DNA of 45,686 bases from a virus. The stretch spans positions 1 through 45,686 of the IMG/VR virus record IMGVR_UViG_3300010885_071107; one strand, written 5' to 3'. The notes under the pieces are model-generated. The model searched no databases. It worked only from the letters and a program-made list of their open reading frames with translations, and had not been told where the DNA came from. This document shows positions 23,597-33,134 of this stretch, one piece after another (position 1 is the first letter of the stretch; each line of letters begins with the position of its first letter). Position numbers and translations under genes: made by a program.

Positions 23597-26175
23597 GAAA
23601 ATAGATCAAAAAGATCTGTTTGGGCTAACATTGAAGGGTCTTTAAGCTTCCAATTTACAGAAGTATAAAATCTTTCCATGGATTTATACAAGATCTTCTC
23701 AAACATCATTTCATAATTAGGAATAAATTCCTTCTTTAATTCATCAGGAAATGATGATTTATAAGCCATGACAGGCAATCCGTATCTATTTGGTTGTTGT
23801 ACATAAAAATATCTTATCTTATCACCGGAACCAATAGTTTGATATTTTCCTGTTATTTTAAATCTCTTCAAAAAGGTATTATGGAAATAAGCAGCCTTAA
23901 CATGGATAGGCATTCCTTTTGCTACATTAAATTCTGTACACTTAGTAGCATACTTATCATAATCTTTAATACCCATTACAAAGGCAAAATCTTCTATAGG
24001 CATCTTTTTAAAGGTGGTATATGCCTCATTAAATAAAGCATCAGTCTTTGCCTTATCACGAGACATAATCATAGTCTCAATTATTTTTTTAGCATAAGGC
24101 TTAATAGGTCTGGGCATAGTAGTTTTAACAACCTCCACCCCAGTATATTTGAACTTATTGGTAGGAATACCTTCTTCATCTCTTACATGAAGAACATATC
24201 TCTTCTTCATTAAGAACATACCAGCATCTGCTATTACTTCTCGTTTAAAGTTTAAACGGCAATCCTTAGACTTGAGTTCACTAGCCCCCCATACCCTAAT
24301 GCCTTCATTAAGATAGGTTTCCACATCTGCAACCACGTCAAGATATCCTTGAGTAATTTGATTTTTAGAATCAAACATCTTTAGTCCTTTATATTTGACT
24401 ACTTTCTTAATTGATACATAAGATGAATCTGTATCATTATAGATAATCGGACTGCGTTCAACAATTTCAGCCTCTGTAATATCTGAATTTTTTTTAATAT
24501 ATTCTAATAGTAATTCATTGGAATATTTGATAACTGCTTGACCCGTCAATGTGATAGATCGAGCAATATCATCATCTCCTAAAGGTGAATGTTTATTGCC
24601 AAAATATCCATAAATTGAATTAATTAAAATTTTAATTGTGTGCTGCTTAATGTTAAGATAATCTAATTCTTGATGAATGGATTTGTAATTAGCGTCTGTT
24701 TTATCCATACTAGCTAATTTCTTCTTATACTTCTTAAGCTTGTTTTTAATCTCAACACGACGTTGATAAAAACCATCAACAATACTAGGTACCATGCCTT
24801 TTTGCTTTTGTGTAAACAACACGGAAGCCTTTGAGACTGAAATACATTCCTTTTCTATAAAATTATCAAAATTTTTGTGTGTCAATGTAAACTCCTGACC
24901 ATTAACATGCTTTATAACTATATGATCATTAGTTGTTTCTACAATTTTACCAATCTTTGTCTCTGGTGAAAGATTCAATGTAATCATCACATTAGGATAT
25001 AGGCTATTTGCATCAAAAGATACAATATGCTCTTGAAACCCTCTTTGAGGTTCCGCTACATATGCTCCTTCATTCTTTTTATCACTAGTATTTTCTCTGT
25101 TAAATGTAGGAATTTTAAGGTTCACAGAACGAGCATGAATTGCACATAACCCATTAACCACAGAAAGTGTGCCTAATGCATTTTCAAAGGTAGTACAACC
25201 AGCATAAGCTATCATACGCAGTAGCTCTATATAACGCAATGACTTCTCTAATTTAACCAAAAGGTTGACGTCTTGTACGTTATATTCTACAAACAAATCC
25301 CAATTAGACTCTGACAGAGACGCAATATTTTGATCTCCAAAGTCTACCTTATTTTCTCCAATTTCCACTTCTGCTATGGAATTTAATTTATAATTCTCTC
25401 GAGGTGTAAAACAAAATTTGCGATAAATTTCTAAATAGTCAATGCTTGCAAGACCTTCAATATACCAACGCATTTGTTCTTTACCGAATTTATTACGCAC
25501 TAAGCGTGAAGTGATCCTGCCTGTAGGTGACAATCTTTTAACCTCATCCTCACCCAAGATATTAGTAATCCGATTAATAATATACGGTATATCGAAAAAT
25601 TCGGAATTCCACCCAGACAAGATATCGGGATAATCAGCTTCTAGGAAAGTAAGAAACTTTTTAAACATCTCCCTTTCTGTTTCGCAATACACATATGTGC
25701 ACTTATCTATAGGTGTTTTGAGTGGTTTAGTACCCCACGTATAGAATTTTTCATCTAAAGAATTATAAATTGTAATTACATTAACAGGATCTGAAGCTTT
25801 TTCTGTAACGGGGAAAGCGTCTGGACTATAGGTTTCTATATCAAAATAATAAACCTTTAAAGGGTGCTTGGTAAACTCTGCTGTTTCATTTTGACCATGA
25901 AAAAGATCTACTAGAAATTGCTGAGCTGGTGGAAGATTCTCAAATATACGTGTACCTAAATTCTCATTTACATATTTATAACGATCGAATTGATTCCTAA
26001 ATGAGCGCTTTCTAAGAGAAGTATTAAATATACTAGTGGCTTCGGGACTATTATTAGTCTCTAAGTAGAGATAAGGTTCATACGTGGTATCATAGGAAAT
26101 ACGCTTTCCATTTTCATCCCATGTATACAACCTCATCAACTGCTGGTTAGGCAAATACGCAACATTTCTATACAT
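23593..26175 (-). CDS. 43: DNA polymerase, family B, T4 gp43-like
   Basis: This 860-residue replicative polymerase has a proofreading exonuclease with Exo I FDIETYS (111-117), Exo II SGWNSEFFDIPYI (187-199) and Exo III YNVQDVNLL (298-306). The polymerase part has motif A DANSLYPNV (388-396), motif B KILINSIYGYFG (515-526) and motif C YNDTDSS (579-585). The C-terminus (DPSMLAQTDLFDLFS) carries a likely clamp-binding peptide. Length fits T4 gp43 (898). It is the last gene of the large minus-strand recombination/replication group; no separate strong promoter was found. Confidence 0.97.
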   Translation of the reverse strand: MYRNVAYLPNQQLMRLYTWDENGKRISYDTTYEPYLYLETNNSPEATSIFNTSLRKRSFRNQFDRYKYVNENLGTRIFENLPPAQQFLVDLFHGQNETAEFTKHPLKVYYFDIETYSPDAFPVTEKASDPVNVITIYNSLDEKFYTWGTKPLKTPIDKCTYVYCETEREMFKKFLTFLEADYPDILSGWNSEFFDIPYIINRITNILGEDEVKRLSPTGRITSRLVRNKFGKEQMRWYIEGLASIDYLEIYRKFCFTPRENYKLNSIAEVEIGENKVDFGDQNIASLSESNWDLFVEYNVQDVNLLVKLEKSLRYIELLRMIAYAGCTTFENALGTLSVVNGLCAIHARSVNLKIPTFNRENTSDKKNEGAYVAEPQRGFQEHIVSFDANSLYPNVMITLNLSPETKIGKIVETTNDHIVIKHVNGQEFTLTHKNFDNFIEKECISVSKASVLFTQKQKGMVPSIVDGFYQRRVEIKNKLKKYKKKLASMDKTDANYKSIHQELDYLNIKQHTIKILINSIYGYFGNKHSPLGDDDIARSITLTGQAVIKYSNELLLEYIKKNSDITEAEIVERSPIIYNDTDSSYVSIKKVVKYKGLKMFDSKNQITQGYLDVVADVETYLNEGIRVWGASELKSKDCRLNFKREVIADAGMFLMKKRYVLHVRDEEGIPTNKFKYTGVEVVKTTMPRPIKPYAKKIIETMIMSRDKAKTDALFNEAYTTFKKMPIEDFAFVMGIKDYDKYATKCTEFNVAKGMPIHVKAAYFHNTFLKRFKITGKYQTIGSGDKIRYFYVQQPNRYGLPVMAYKSSFPDELKKEFIPNYEMMFEKILYKSMERFYTSVNWKLKDPSMLAQTDLFDLFS

Positions 26176-26210
26176 GTTTTAATAATATAGTCTTTTATAA
26201 AAAAAGCACA

Positions 26211-27458
26211 TTATAAATTAATAGCATTTAATAGGACCCGCTTAGGATCTTTAAATGGTAGGGTGTATAATTCTTTGTATTTATCTATATTTTGATCTAA
26301 TTCCAAAAAGCGGGTCTCAGCTACCTTACGAGCTGCAAAACTAGCCTGCCAATACTTAGCAGAATTTTTTGTATATTGTGTAATACGATCAATCATCTCA
26401 TCACCTGTAGTAAAACGAATTGGAGCATTACTATAGGTATCAATATCTTGACAAGCAATTGGTAATCCATAACAACTAGCTTCGATATATTTTAAATCAC
26501 TCTTTGCTTTATTGAATGTATTGTTTTGCAATGGAGCTATCAACATGTTTACATTGAGATTATAAATCATTTCAGGATACTCATACAGACGCTTCCATTG
26601 ATGAAACTCTACTTTACCTTCTCTTACCAAATCTTGTAAGGGTAACGGAAAGGCTCCTATAAACACCCATTGAAACTTATCAGTTGTGGCTCGTATAACA
26701 TCTCGAACATGAGCAAAGTCATCATTTTGTCCGGTGCGATTATCAACATCAAAATGAGCCCCACTACCAGGATAAAGAATGCGTGGCTTAGCCTTTTTAC
26801 CTGTACAATTTGTTTCAAAATTAGTCTCCAAGCGGCGCTGATTTAAATAATTGCCCATCCAAAATTTCGGCGGGTAATTGGGTATCACCGTGATATTCCC
26901 ATTACCTGTCTTAGACATGTAATACTGTTTCATAAAATCACAAGTTACTGTGACTTCATCGCACATGGCCATAATTTCTTGTGATATTTGACGTATCTTA
27001 GGGTCTACAAATGCCGGCTTGAACTTATTATACTCTGGGATATCCTCACTAAAAATAATATCATCAATTTCATATACAATACGAAAATTGAACTTATTAG
27101 CCATATCTCTCAAAAATTTAACAAACATTAGCTGATGCTCTGTAGCTTGTCTTTGAATGCGTACACATTTTACATTATGGAAATAGTTTTGATCAAAAGT
27201 CATTACTGTAGAACCATGCACTATCATTTTTTGATGAGCATTTAGCACATGTTCTGGCCAAATCATACGCCAAAACCCGCAACCACTATAATCTGCGTAA
27301 TAATTTAACCCCCGATCCATACTAGCCTCAGGTGGAGTCATAGGCAGTGGGGCTGCGGGTGCCTGTATATTCATTGATCCACTATCCATTGTAGGATGTA
27401 ATGTAGGAAAAGCATTAGCAAATGGTGAATTTCTAAAAGGCGATGGAAATGGTAACAT
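26211..27458 (-). CDS. Glycosyltransferase, GT-B fold
   Basis: This 415-residue protein has a Pro-rich N-terminal extension (about 1-45), then a GT-B-like layout: FNFRIVYEIDDIIFSEDIP, DEVTVTCDFMKQYY, TVIPNYPP, PRILYPGSGAHFD at the start of the second Rossmann domain, FQWVFIGAFP, and the sugar-nucleotide site IAPLQNNTFNKAKSDLKYIE. It probably transfers a sugar from an activated donor. The target is unknown; its place between gene 46 and the polymerase gene raises DNA modification as an option, but capsid or host glycans are equally possible. Confidence 0.82.
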   Translation of the reverse strand: MLPFPSPFRNSPFANAFPTLHPTMDSGSMNIQAPAAPLPMTPPEASMDRGLNYYADYSGCGFWRMIWPEHVLNAHQKMIVHGSTVMTFDQNYFHNVKCVRIQRQATEHQLMFVKFLRDMANKFNFRIVYEIDDIIFSEDIPEYNKFKPAFVDPKIRQISQEIMAMCDEVTVTCDFMKQYYMSKTGNGNITVIPNYPPKFWMGNYLNQRRLETNFETNCTGKKAKPRILYPGSGAHFDVDNRTGQNDDFAHVRDVIRATTDKFQWVFIGAFPLPLQDLVREGKVEFHQWKRLYEYPEMIYNLNVNMLIAPLQNNTFNKAKSDLKYIEASCYGLPIACQDIDTYSNAPIRFTTGDEMIDRITQYTKNSAKYWQASFAARKVAETRFLELDQNIDKYKELYTLPFKDPKRVLLNAINL

Positions 27459-27472
27459 AATATTTTATATAA

Positions 27473-29380
27473 TTAAACTGGAGATTGCTGAAAATCAAGG
27501 CGTGTAGTAATGCCATTATTCTTTTGTAAGTATATAACATCTCCTGTGGCAAGTTTTGTACTTTCCTTGCGATGACTAATGATATAAATGCTTTCATTGT
27601 ACTTCTCTACCCTCTCTTTGAGAATATCTACCACAAGTTCTACACCTTTTGCATCCAGGCTGGAGTCTAGAAGCTCATCATACAAGCTAATATTGAATGA
27701 TACATCCCCTTGAAGACGGCGAATATCCATAAATGTGAATAGACAAGCTAAATCCAACTTCTTGCGTTCTGCGCCACTAAAATTATAGTATGAATAATTC
27801 TTACTCTTATCATTTATAATAGTTTCTTCAAAGTATTCATTAAAAGTACATATACAATTGGCATCCATTTTTTTAAGATAGTACCCCAAACGATTATTAA
27901 ACAAGTCTAATATCTGCTTAACCAAGAATGATTTGACGCCTTCTTCAGAAAATACAAATTTAACCTTATCCAATATTTCTAGTTTAGATTTAATATCTAC
28001 TATGGTCTTTTCAATTTCTTTATTAGCTTCTAATTGTTTAGATATAACCTCATTAAATGATGAATTATTATCTTCAACTTGACGAATAGAATCATTATGT
28101 CCTTTTAATTCAGCTTCAATTAAATCAATTTTTTGCTGTAATTGACCACTTTCAGATTCAATTTGGGTAATTTTGTTTATTTTAGATTGCAGGTCTAATT
28201 CAATTCCGTTTAATTTTTGTAAACGCTTATTGATATCAGCTTCAGAAGCTTCCTCTATAGTTATTAGATCTTGTAAATTTTTACGGTCTTGCCCCAAAGC
28301 TAATTGATTTTGTTTATCCTCACTTAACTTATTTTGTATTTTTTGTTTTTCTTCTTCAATATGTTGAACATCATTAGGCCCAATTTCCCTTAGACATGCT
28401 GGGCATGTTGGTTGTGATGTATTTATTTTGTCAAGACTTGTGCGAGCACTGATAATAGATCCATTTAAACCAGCCTCCTTAACCCTAATTTCAATTATAT
28501 TATCTGACAATTCTTTCTTTTTATTTATAATCTTCGCAACAGCAGCCTGCAACACTAGCCTGGCAGGCTCTACCCCAAGCAACTTTTCATTTAAGGTTTG
28601 TTTTTCTGTGGCTAACGTAATTAGATCCAACTTCTCTTGCTTATCTTTTAACCCAGCCCGACGAGCATCAGCCTCTTTTATTTGAGATAATAGCTTGTTG
28701 ATCTTTATTTGTTTTTCTTGATTAGCCCTAATCTCTTGGTCTTTTAAACTTTTTATGGTATTGTCTGCTTGGTTTTTCTTTGCAACCTCAACCTCTAATT
28801 GGTTTTTGTTATCTGCATAGTCTACCTTAACATTAGATAGCATTTTACTAAAAACCTCTAGATTAAAAATACTTTCTATGAATTTGCGCTTATCCTGTTT
28901 CTTCCTACACATGAAGGGTAGTGCATTATTAAGTGTCATTATGACACAATTCTCAAAGACCTCGGGATTGCAATTTAACATTTGACCTATTGCCTCATTA
29001 GTTGAGGCAATACTATCTAAGGTCTTATCCATTCCATTTATATAAAGAACAGCTCGAGATGGATCTAAGGTACGAACTATATGTATATTTGTAATATCCG
29101 AAGGAGATACTATATCCAAAAACAATTGTATTTCGCAATTGCCTTTATAACTATCATTAGAAACATTTTCTTTTTTAATATCTCTAAGGGTATTACCAAA
29201 TACTGCATAAAATATGGCATCAGCAATGGTTGACTTACCAACCCCATTACGACTATCGTCTTTATCTTTATTAGAACCCGTAATAATATTAAGACCACTT
29301 TTAAAATCTACAACCACTGGAGTATCTCCAATAGACAAAAAATTCTTAATTGATATTTTTTTAAATACAATATTTTTCAT
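27473..29380 (-). CDS. 46: Recombination endonuclease subunit, T4 gp46/Rad50/SbcC-like
   Basis: This 635-residue SMC-type ATPase pairs with gp47 to resect DNA ends. It shows the N-terminal FKKISIKNFLSIG and Walker A GVGKST (46-51), long coiled-coil arms (about 180-480), a central zinc-hook CPAC, the ABC signature FSGAERKKLDLA near residue 530, and the Walker B region SLYDELLDSS. It is longer than T4 gp46 (560), mostly in the coiled coil. Its start is 4 bases inside the gp47 stop. Confidence 0.93.
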   Translation of the reverse strand: MKNIVFKKISIKNFLSIGDTPVVVDFKSGLNIITGSNKDKDDSRNGVGKSTIADAIFYAVFGNTLRDIKKENVSNDSYKGNCEIQLFLDIVSPSDITNIHIVRTLDPSRAVLYINGMDKTLDSIASTNEAIGQMLNCNPEVFENCVIMTLNNALPFMCRKKQDKRKFIESIFNLEVFSKMLSNVKVDYADNKNQLEVEVAKKNQADNTIKSLKDQEIRANQEKQIKINKLLSQIKEADARRAGLKDKQEKLDLITLATEKQTLNEKLLGVEPARLVLQAAVAKIINKKKELSDNIIEIRVKEAGLNGSIISARTSLDKINTSQPTCPACLREIGPNDVQHIEEEKQKIQNKLSEDKQNQLALGQDRKNLQDLITIEEASEADINKRLQKLNGIELDLQSKINKITQIESESGQLQQKIDLIEAELKGHNDSIRQVEDNNSSFNEVISKQLEANKEIEKTIVDIKSKLEILDKVKFVFSEEGVKSFLVKQILDLFNNRLGYYLKKMDANCICTFNEYFEETIINDKSKNYSYYNFSGAERKKLDLACLFTFMDIRRLQGDVSFNISLYDELLDSSLDAKGVELVVDILKERVEKYNESIYIISHRKESTKLATGDVIYLQKNNGITTRLDFQQSPV

Positions 29381-30408
29381 TTAATATTATTATAATAACC
29401 TAAACACTCTGATATTAACTCTTTTTTTTCTTTTATTTCTAAATTATTAACAAATTGTGTAATAGAATTTTCAATATTAACACCTGACATATCAGCACTT
29501 ATGTCTTTCAACATGTCTATATCATTTATGTTTAATAAAAACTCTACAGTACACAAAGCGGGCTTATAGAGTATGATATTTTTTTGGATTTTATCAATAG
29601 CATCCGCACTTATTTTAATATCTACAATCAATTTAACTATATTATTGGCAATGCTTTGTTTATATTTTTTAACATCTGTGTTAGCTACTTCTGAAGCGAA
29701 GATTTTACAATGCTTAGGGCTGATATCATTGGTAATAAATTCTTCGGTGTCATTATTTAAGTCTAAAATATAAAACCCTTTTTGATTGTTTATATCTCCA
29801 AAATTCATTTCAAAAGGATTGCCAACATAGTTGATGTAGCTATTTTGGTATTCCCTTTTATCTCTTAAGTGAAAGTGGCCAGAGTAAGCCCTTGGTGATA
29901 AATTTAAAACCGATGTAGGTTCTATGCCTTTATCACATACCTTAGTACCGTGAAGGCGAAATGTATTAATTTCTAGATGACCAAATACATAATCTGATTT
30001 GGGTACTTTATTAACATCTCCACCCCAAGGTACAAAGGTAGCCAGTTTTGTGCCTAACATTAACTGAGATGTCTTATTTAATAATTGAATATTAGACCAG
30101 CCCTGAACAATATTAAGAGAATTAATTTCTGCATGATCCCTATAAAAACTATCATGATTACCAGGTATCATGATAATATTATACTCTTTTAATTTACTTA
30201 ATACCTGATACCCAACATGTAATGTATTAACAGCAACCTCATCTCTATGATCAAAAAAATCTCCCATAAAGATGATATCTTTTATGTTTTTCTTTTCCAA
30301 TTCTGATACAAACCAATCTGTCCATTTTAAAGCAACACCATGCCAAAATAAAGAATTTTGGTGTATTCCTAAGTGTAAATCTGTAAACAGAGCTATTTTT
30401 TTATTCAT
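29377..30408 (-). CDS. 47: Recombination nuclease subunit, T4 gp47/Mre11/SbcD-like
   Basis: This 343-residue metallophosphoesterase is the nuclease partner of gp46. Metal-binding motifs are clear: LFTDLHLG (near residue 10), GDFFDHRDEV, PGNHDSF and GHFHL. The start is ATG 30408, which overlaps the gp55 stop by 8 bases; an upstream in-frame ATG at 30453 would lie far inside gp55. Length matches T4 gp47 (339). In T4 the 47-46 pair likewise is adjacent and in the same order. Confidence 0.93.
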   Translation of the reverse strand: MNKKIALFTDLHLGIHQNSLFWHGVALKWTDWFVSELEKKNIKDIIFMGDFFDHRDEVAVNTLHVGYQVLSKLKEYNIIMIPGNHDSFYRDHAEINSLNIVQGWSNIQLLNKTSQLMLGTKLATFVPWGGDVNKVPKSDYVFGHLEINTFRLHGTKVCDKGIEPTSVLNLSPRAYSGHFHLRDKREYQNSYINYVGNPFEMNFGDINNQKGFYILDLNNDTEEFITNDISPKHCKIFASEVANTDVKKYKQSIANNIVKLIVDIKISADAIDKIQKNIILYKPALCTVEFLLNINDIDMLKDISADMSGVNIENSITQFVNNLEIKEKKELISECLGYYNNIK

Positions 30409-30970
30409 AGTCACTGACGTCATCATCTTTAATAGGGTCAATATAGATACCACCGTTAGGAATCTTTTCGTTCTGAATTAATTCACAATAAGCCCTTTCT
30501 CGGTATTCAGTTATGGTTTCATGATATTTCTTTTCCTTTTTAATTCTATTAATAAAGGCATGAAAGGCAATAGTTGTAAAATAAGAAAACGGTGAAAAGC
30601 CTGAATCCAATCTGAATTTTTTCTTCTTCAAGGCCGAGAACATCTTTAAAATAGCATCACTCACCATGTCTTCTTTATAGGAGTAATTAATAAAATTAGG
30701 AGCATAACTTAAACCATTAGCTATTTTATTGATAGATGTGCCTAACTTATCAGACACCTCTTCAGTATTATAAAAAATGCGTATCTCTTCTTCAAATTCT
30801 TTGCCATTTACATAATGCTCCTTAGCCTTCCCACGTGGCGGCTTCGGTGCTTTTGGATCCTTTATAAGCTTTTCAATTTTAATTATTAAAGATGGATCAA
30901 TTTCATCATCTGGAAGGTCCTTCAAAACCGGCTTCTTTAATTTTGTGATTGGTTTGGGGGATGTTTTCAT
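30401..30970 (-). CDS. 55: Late-transcription sigma factor, T4 gp55-like
   Basis: This 189-residue protein is the small sigma factor that directs host RNA polymerase to late promoters. T4 gp55 is 185 residues. The core region GFSPFSYFTTIAFHAFINRI followed by KKEKK is the characteristic gp55 segment equivalent to sigma region 2. The Lys/Pro-rich N-terminus overlaps the end of uvsW by 65 bases in another frame. Its presence fits the many TAAATA boxes before virion genes. T4 also needs gp33 and gp45; gp45 is here, gp33 was not found. Confidence 0.92.
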   Translation of the reverse strand: MKTSPKPITKLKKPVLKDLPDDEIDPSLIIKIEKLIKDPKAPKPPRGKAKEHYVNGKEFEEEIRIFYNTEEVSDKLGTSINKIANGLSYAPNFINYSYKEDMVSDAILKMFSALKKKKFRLDSGFSPFSYFTTIAFHAFINRIKKEKKYHETITEYRERAYCELIQNEKIPNGGIYIDPIKDDDVSDYE

Positions 30971-32384
30971 TTTTGTAAATTTCTTGTCGTTTTAATGCAT
31001 GCAGTTGACCATATTTCAACTGATCTGCAAGGTCAATTAATGTTAGCTTAGTCTTAGTAGAATGCAACCGGAGACCGCGACCTATTGTCTGAATAGTTTT
31101 TATTTTGGCTTTACCCCCACCTGCTAATAAGATGTAGTGGAGATTTTTAATATTAATACCTGTTGAAAATATCTTAGATATAGCCACTACAACCAGGTTA
31201 CTATCTCTTTCCATTAATGCCTTTATTTTTTCTCGCTCTTCTATTTCCACAGAACCCCTTATAAAGAACACCTGCTTATTTATACACTTGGTTTTACAGA
31301 CTCGTTCAAGGGCTTCACCGTGTTCAATAAAATCTACCAATACTAAGCAGTTATTAGAAACACCAGATGCTAATTTAGCTATAAGTTGGTTTCTAAAATT
31401 GGAATTAATAATAAAATCCATCTCAGCCCTATAATGACTAGATATACTATCTTCCTCGTAAGATATATGAGGGTTTATATATTCTAGGTCTATAACCTGA
31501 GCGGTTACTGGGCTTATATATTTTTCTAACCGTAACTGGTGACTATCTTTTTCATATAAGACAGGTCCTATTTTACCTATAATATTCCATTGATCTAACA
31601 TGTTATCCGGAAGAGTACCAGTAAACCCAAACCTATTAGGCGTTTGGATCTTTTTAATAATATCATTAAAATTATTAGTCTTACGTAATTTGTGACACTC
31701 ATCAATGATTAATAGATCTATAAATTCTATCCAATTTAAATCACTATTTTCACTTTGTAATATACCTAAGTTAGATATAATAACATCTGATGACAAATCT
31801 AAGGCATCATCACCGGTCCATTTAGAAAACGTAAAAGGTACCTTATATGCCGTGAAATCATTAAATGTTTGCTGAACCAACCCTCTGTCTGGAACTATTA
31901 ATAGACATTTAAATTTAGAATAAAATGTATTCACCCGCCCAATTAAACTAGCCATAGTAAGTGTTTTGCCTCCCGCAGTTGCCAACACTATAGTACCCCT
32001 TCCATGTTCTAAACAGGTGGTTACAATATCCTTTTGATAATCTCTTAATTCTAATTGCAGGGGACATCCAATATTGGTGTAATTGGGATGCTGCATCCAA
32101 CTTAATGGTGATGGTTTTACGGCGTGTTGAAATATTAAATCATCAACATTAATAACTCCAGCGTAGTTTTTAGATGCTATATACTTTTTAATTTCTTGAA
32201 ACAGCCCTGGGTCAAATCGACCAGTTGGAGTTATAACATACTGCCTATCAGGAATAAACCTATTAAACCTTTTAGTAAACTTAGCCGCTTCATTTTTTAC
32301 AGAAAAGTGTTCTCTAATATCTTCAAAAAGATCTCCTTGTACAATAGCATATTTCTTATTCTTTTCTAAAGTAAATGTAATCAT
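30906..32384 (-). CDS. uvsW: DNA/RNA helicase UvsW
   Basis: This 492-residue superfamily 2 helicase unwinds R-loops and branched DNA; in T4 it ends origin-dependent and promotes recombination-dependent replication. It shows an N-terminal substrate-recognition domain (1-100), LRDYQKDIV, Walker A ATAGGKT (135-141), Walker B DECH in IIDECHK, FTGTLP (motif III), and motif VI QTIGRGLRLH. Length matches T4 UvsW. It follows uvsY directly (one-base overlap), as in T4, but precedes gp55 with an unusually long overlap. Confidence 0.93.
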   Translation of the reverse strand: MITFTLEKNKKYAIVQGDLFEDIREHFSVKNEAAKFTKRFNRFIPDRQYVITPTGRFDPGLFQEIKKYIASKNYAGVINVDDLIFQHAVKPSPLSWMQHPNYTNIGCPLQLELRDYQKDIVTTCLEHGRGTIVLATAGGKTLTMASLIGRVNTFYSKFKCLLIVPDRGLVQQTFNDFTAYKVPFTFSKWTGDDALDLSSDVIISNLGILQSENSDLNWIEFIDLLIIDECHKLRKTNNFNDIIKKIQTPNRFGFTGTLPDNMLDQWNIIGKIGPVLYEKDSHQLRLEKYISPVTAQVIDLEYINPHISYEEDSISSHYRAEMDFIINSNFRNQLIAKLASGVSNNCLVLVDFIEHGEALERVCKTKCINKQVFFIRGSVEIEEREKIKALMERDSNLVVVAISKIFSTGINIKNLHYILLAGGGKAKIKTIQTIGRGLRLHSTKTKLTLIDLADQLKYGQLHALKRQEIYKNENIPQTNHKIKEAGFEGPSR

Positions 32385-32779
32385 TACAATTGCTCTAATT
32401 TTTGAAGTTCTATCATATTTTTAATATCATAGGTCATAGAACTAAAGGTCTTTTCACTTTTCTCGAGAAGTTCTATAATTAATTTTATTTCATTAACCTT
32501 TTCATCAATTTCCTTTAAAGTGGTTGTAGATTCTGCCGTTTTTTCAGCAGTATACTCAGTAATTTTAACGGGGGATTGTTCTATAACCTTTAATACTAAT
32601 TCCTTCTTTTTTAAATCTCTTGCCTTATGAAGAGACATTAGTTCCATCTTATGTCTTACAAAACGACCAACCCACTTATGTTTAATAGCTGGTAACCGAA
32701 GCTGAACCTCTTTAATATTAAAAGCATCTACTCTTAGGTCTTGCTCCATTTCTGTTATATATTTTTCTAGCAGTTGCAT
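32384..32779 (-). CDS. uvsY: Recombination mediator UvsY
   Basis: This 131-residue, Lys-rich helical protein has the size of T4 UvsY (137) and sits directly before uvsW. In T4 it loads UvsX onto gp32-coated ssDNA. Sequence features are a basic middle (FVRHKMELMSLHKARDLKKKE) and a C-terminal heptad-like helix likely used for oligomerisation. The call depends on size, composition and synteny. It has an early promoter whose -35 overlaps the ATG of the divergent gene at 32815. Confidence 0.82.
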   Translation of the reverse strand: MQLLEKYITEMEQDLRVDAFNIKEVQLRLPAIKHKWVGRFVRHKMELMSLHKARDLKKKELVLKVIEQSPVKITEYTAEKTAESTTTLKEIDEKVNEIKLIIELLEKSEKTFSSMTYDIKNMIELQKLEQL

Positions 32780-32787
32780 TAAGTATT

Positions 32788-32815
32788 AGTATAACCTTTA
32801 AATGTTAATAATCAA
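32788..32815 (-). promoter_or_regulatory. Early promoter of the uvsY-uvsW-55-47-46 operon
   Basis: Minus strand: TTGATT (32810-32815), 16-bp spacer, TATACT (32788-32793), 8 nt to ATG 32779. It is the only clear promoter for the long operon down to 27473 and possibly the polymerase gene. Confidence 0.65.
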
Positions 32816-33027
32816 TGGCCACCTTTAACGAAACATACAAAAGAATAATAGAAGATGTGACAGCTACTTCCGCCTTTGGAGCCGTTGGTGCTGGTGTCAC
32901 AGGTGGCCAATTTCCAGCTAATAATGATAAAGGATATGCACCAGGAGATGCTAGGATACCTTGTTATATCGGTTCTAAAAAAGTTAAAGGTAAACGCCGG
33001 CGCAAAATTTTAATGCAGCGTCGTTAA
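32815..33027 (+). CDS. Small basic protein with head-targeting-like leader
   Basis: This 70-residue protein begins MATFNETYKRIIEDVTATS; I-I-E at residues 11-13 fits the prohead-protease pattern. A Gly/Ala-rich middle and a strongly basic C-terminus (KKVKGKRRRKILMQRR) could bind DNA inside the head. The ATG lies within the -35 of the divergent uvsY promoter and no clear late box is visible. Its stop overlaps the stop of the convergent 36-residue gene. Function is inferred from leader and charge only. Confidence 0.65.
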   Translation: MATFNETYKRIIEDVTATSAFGAVGAGVTGGQFPANNDKGYAPGDARIPCYIGSKKVKGKRRRKILMQRR

Positions 33028-33134
33028 TTGTCTCCCAGGTAAGAATAATAATTTTCTCCTTGTGTCAGTGTCATAGCAACTCCCGTATCTTGTACTACAA
33101 AGGGAAAAATGGTATTGCCAGACAGGGGTGTCAT
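33024..33134 (-). CDS. 36-residue small protein coupled to the upstream gene
   Basis: A short frame starts at an ATG that shares its A with the stop of the 33134-33547 gene (TAATG), a usual sign of coupled translation. It encodes MTPLSGNTIFPFVVQDTG, then a short polar tail ending YSYLGDN, and its stop overlaps the convergent stop at 33027. It exactly fills what would otherwise be a 106-base gap. It is too short for family assignment; conservation in relatives would decide. Confidence 0.5.
   Translation of the reverse strand: MTPLSGNTIFPFVVQDTGVAMTLTQGENYYSYLGDN

Noticed and set aside
30409-30453. Upstream start of gp47
   Set aside because: It lies inside gp55, and the conserved nuclease start (NKKIALFTDLHLG) begins right after ATG 30408.
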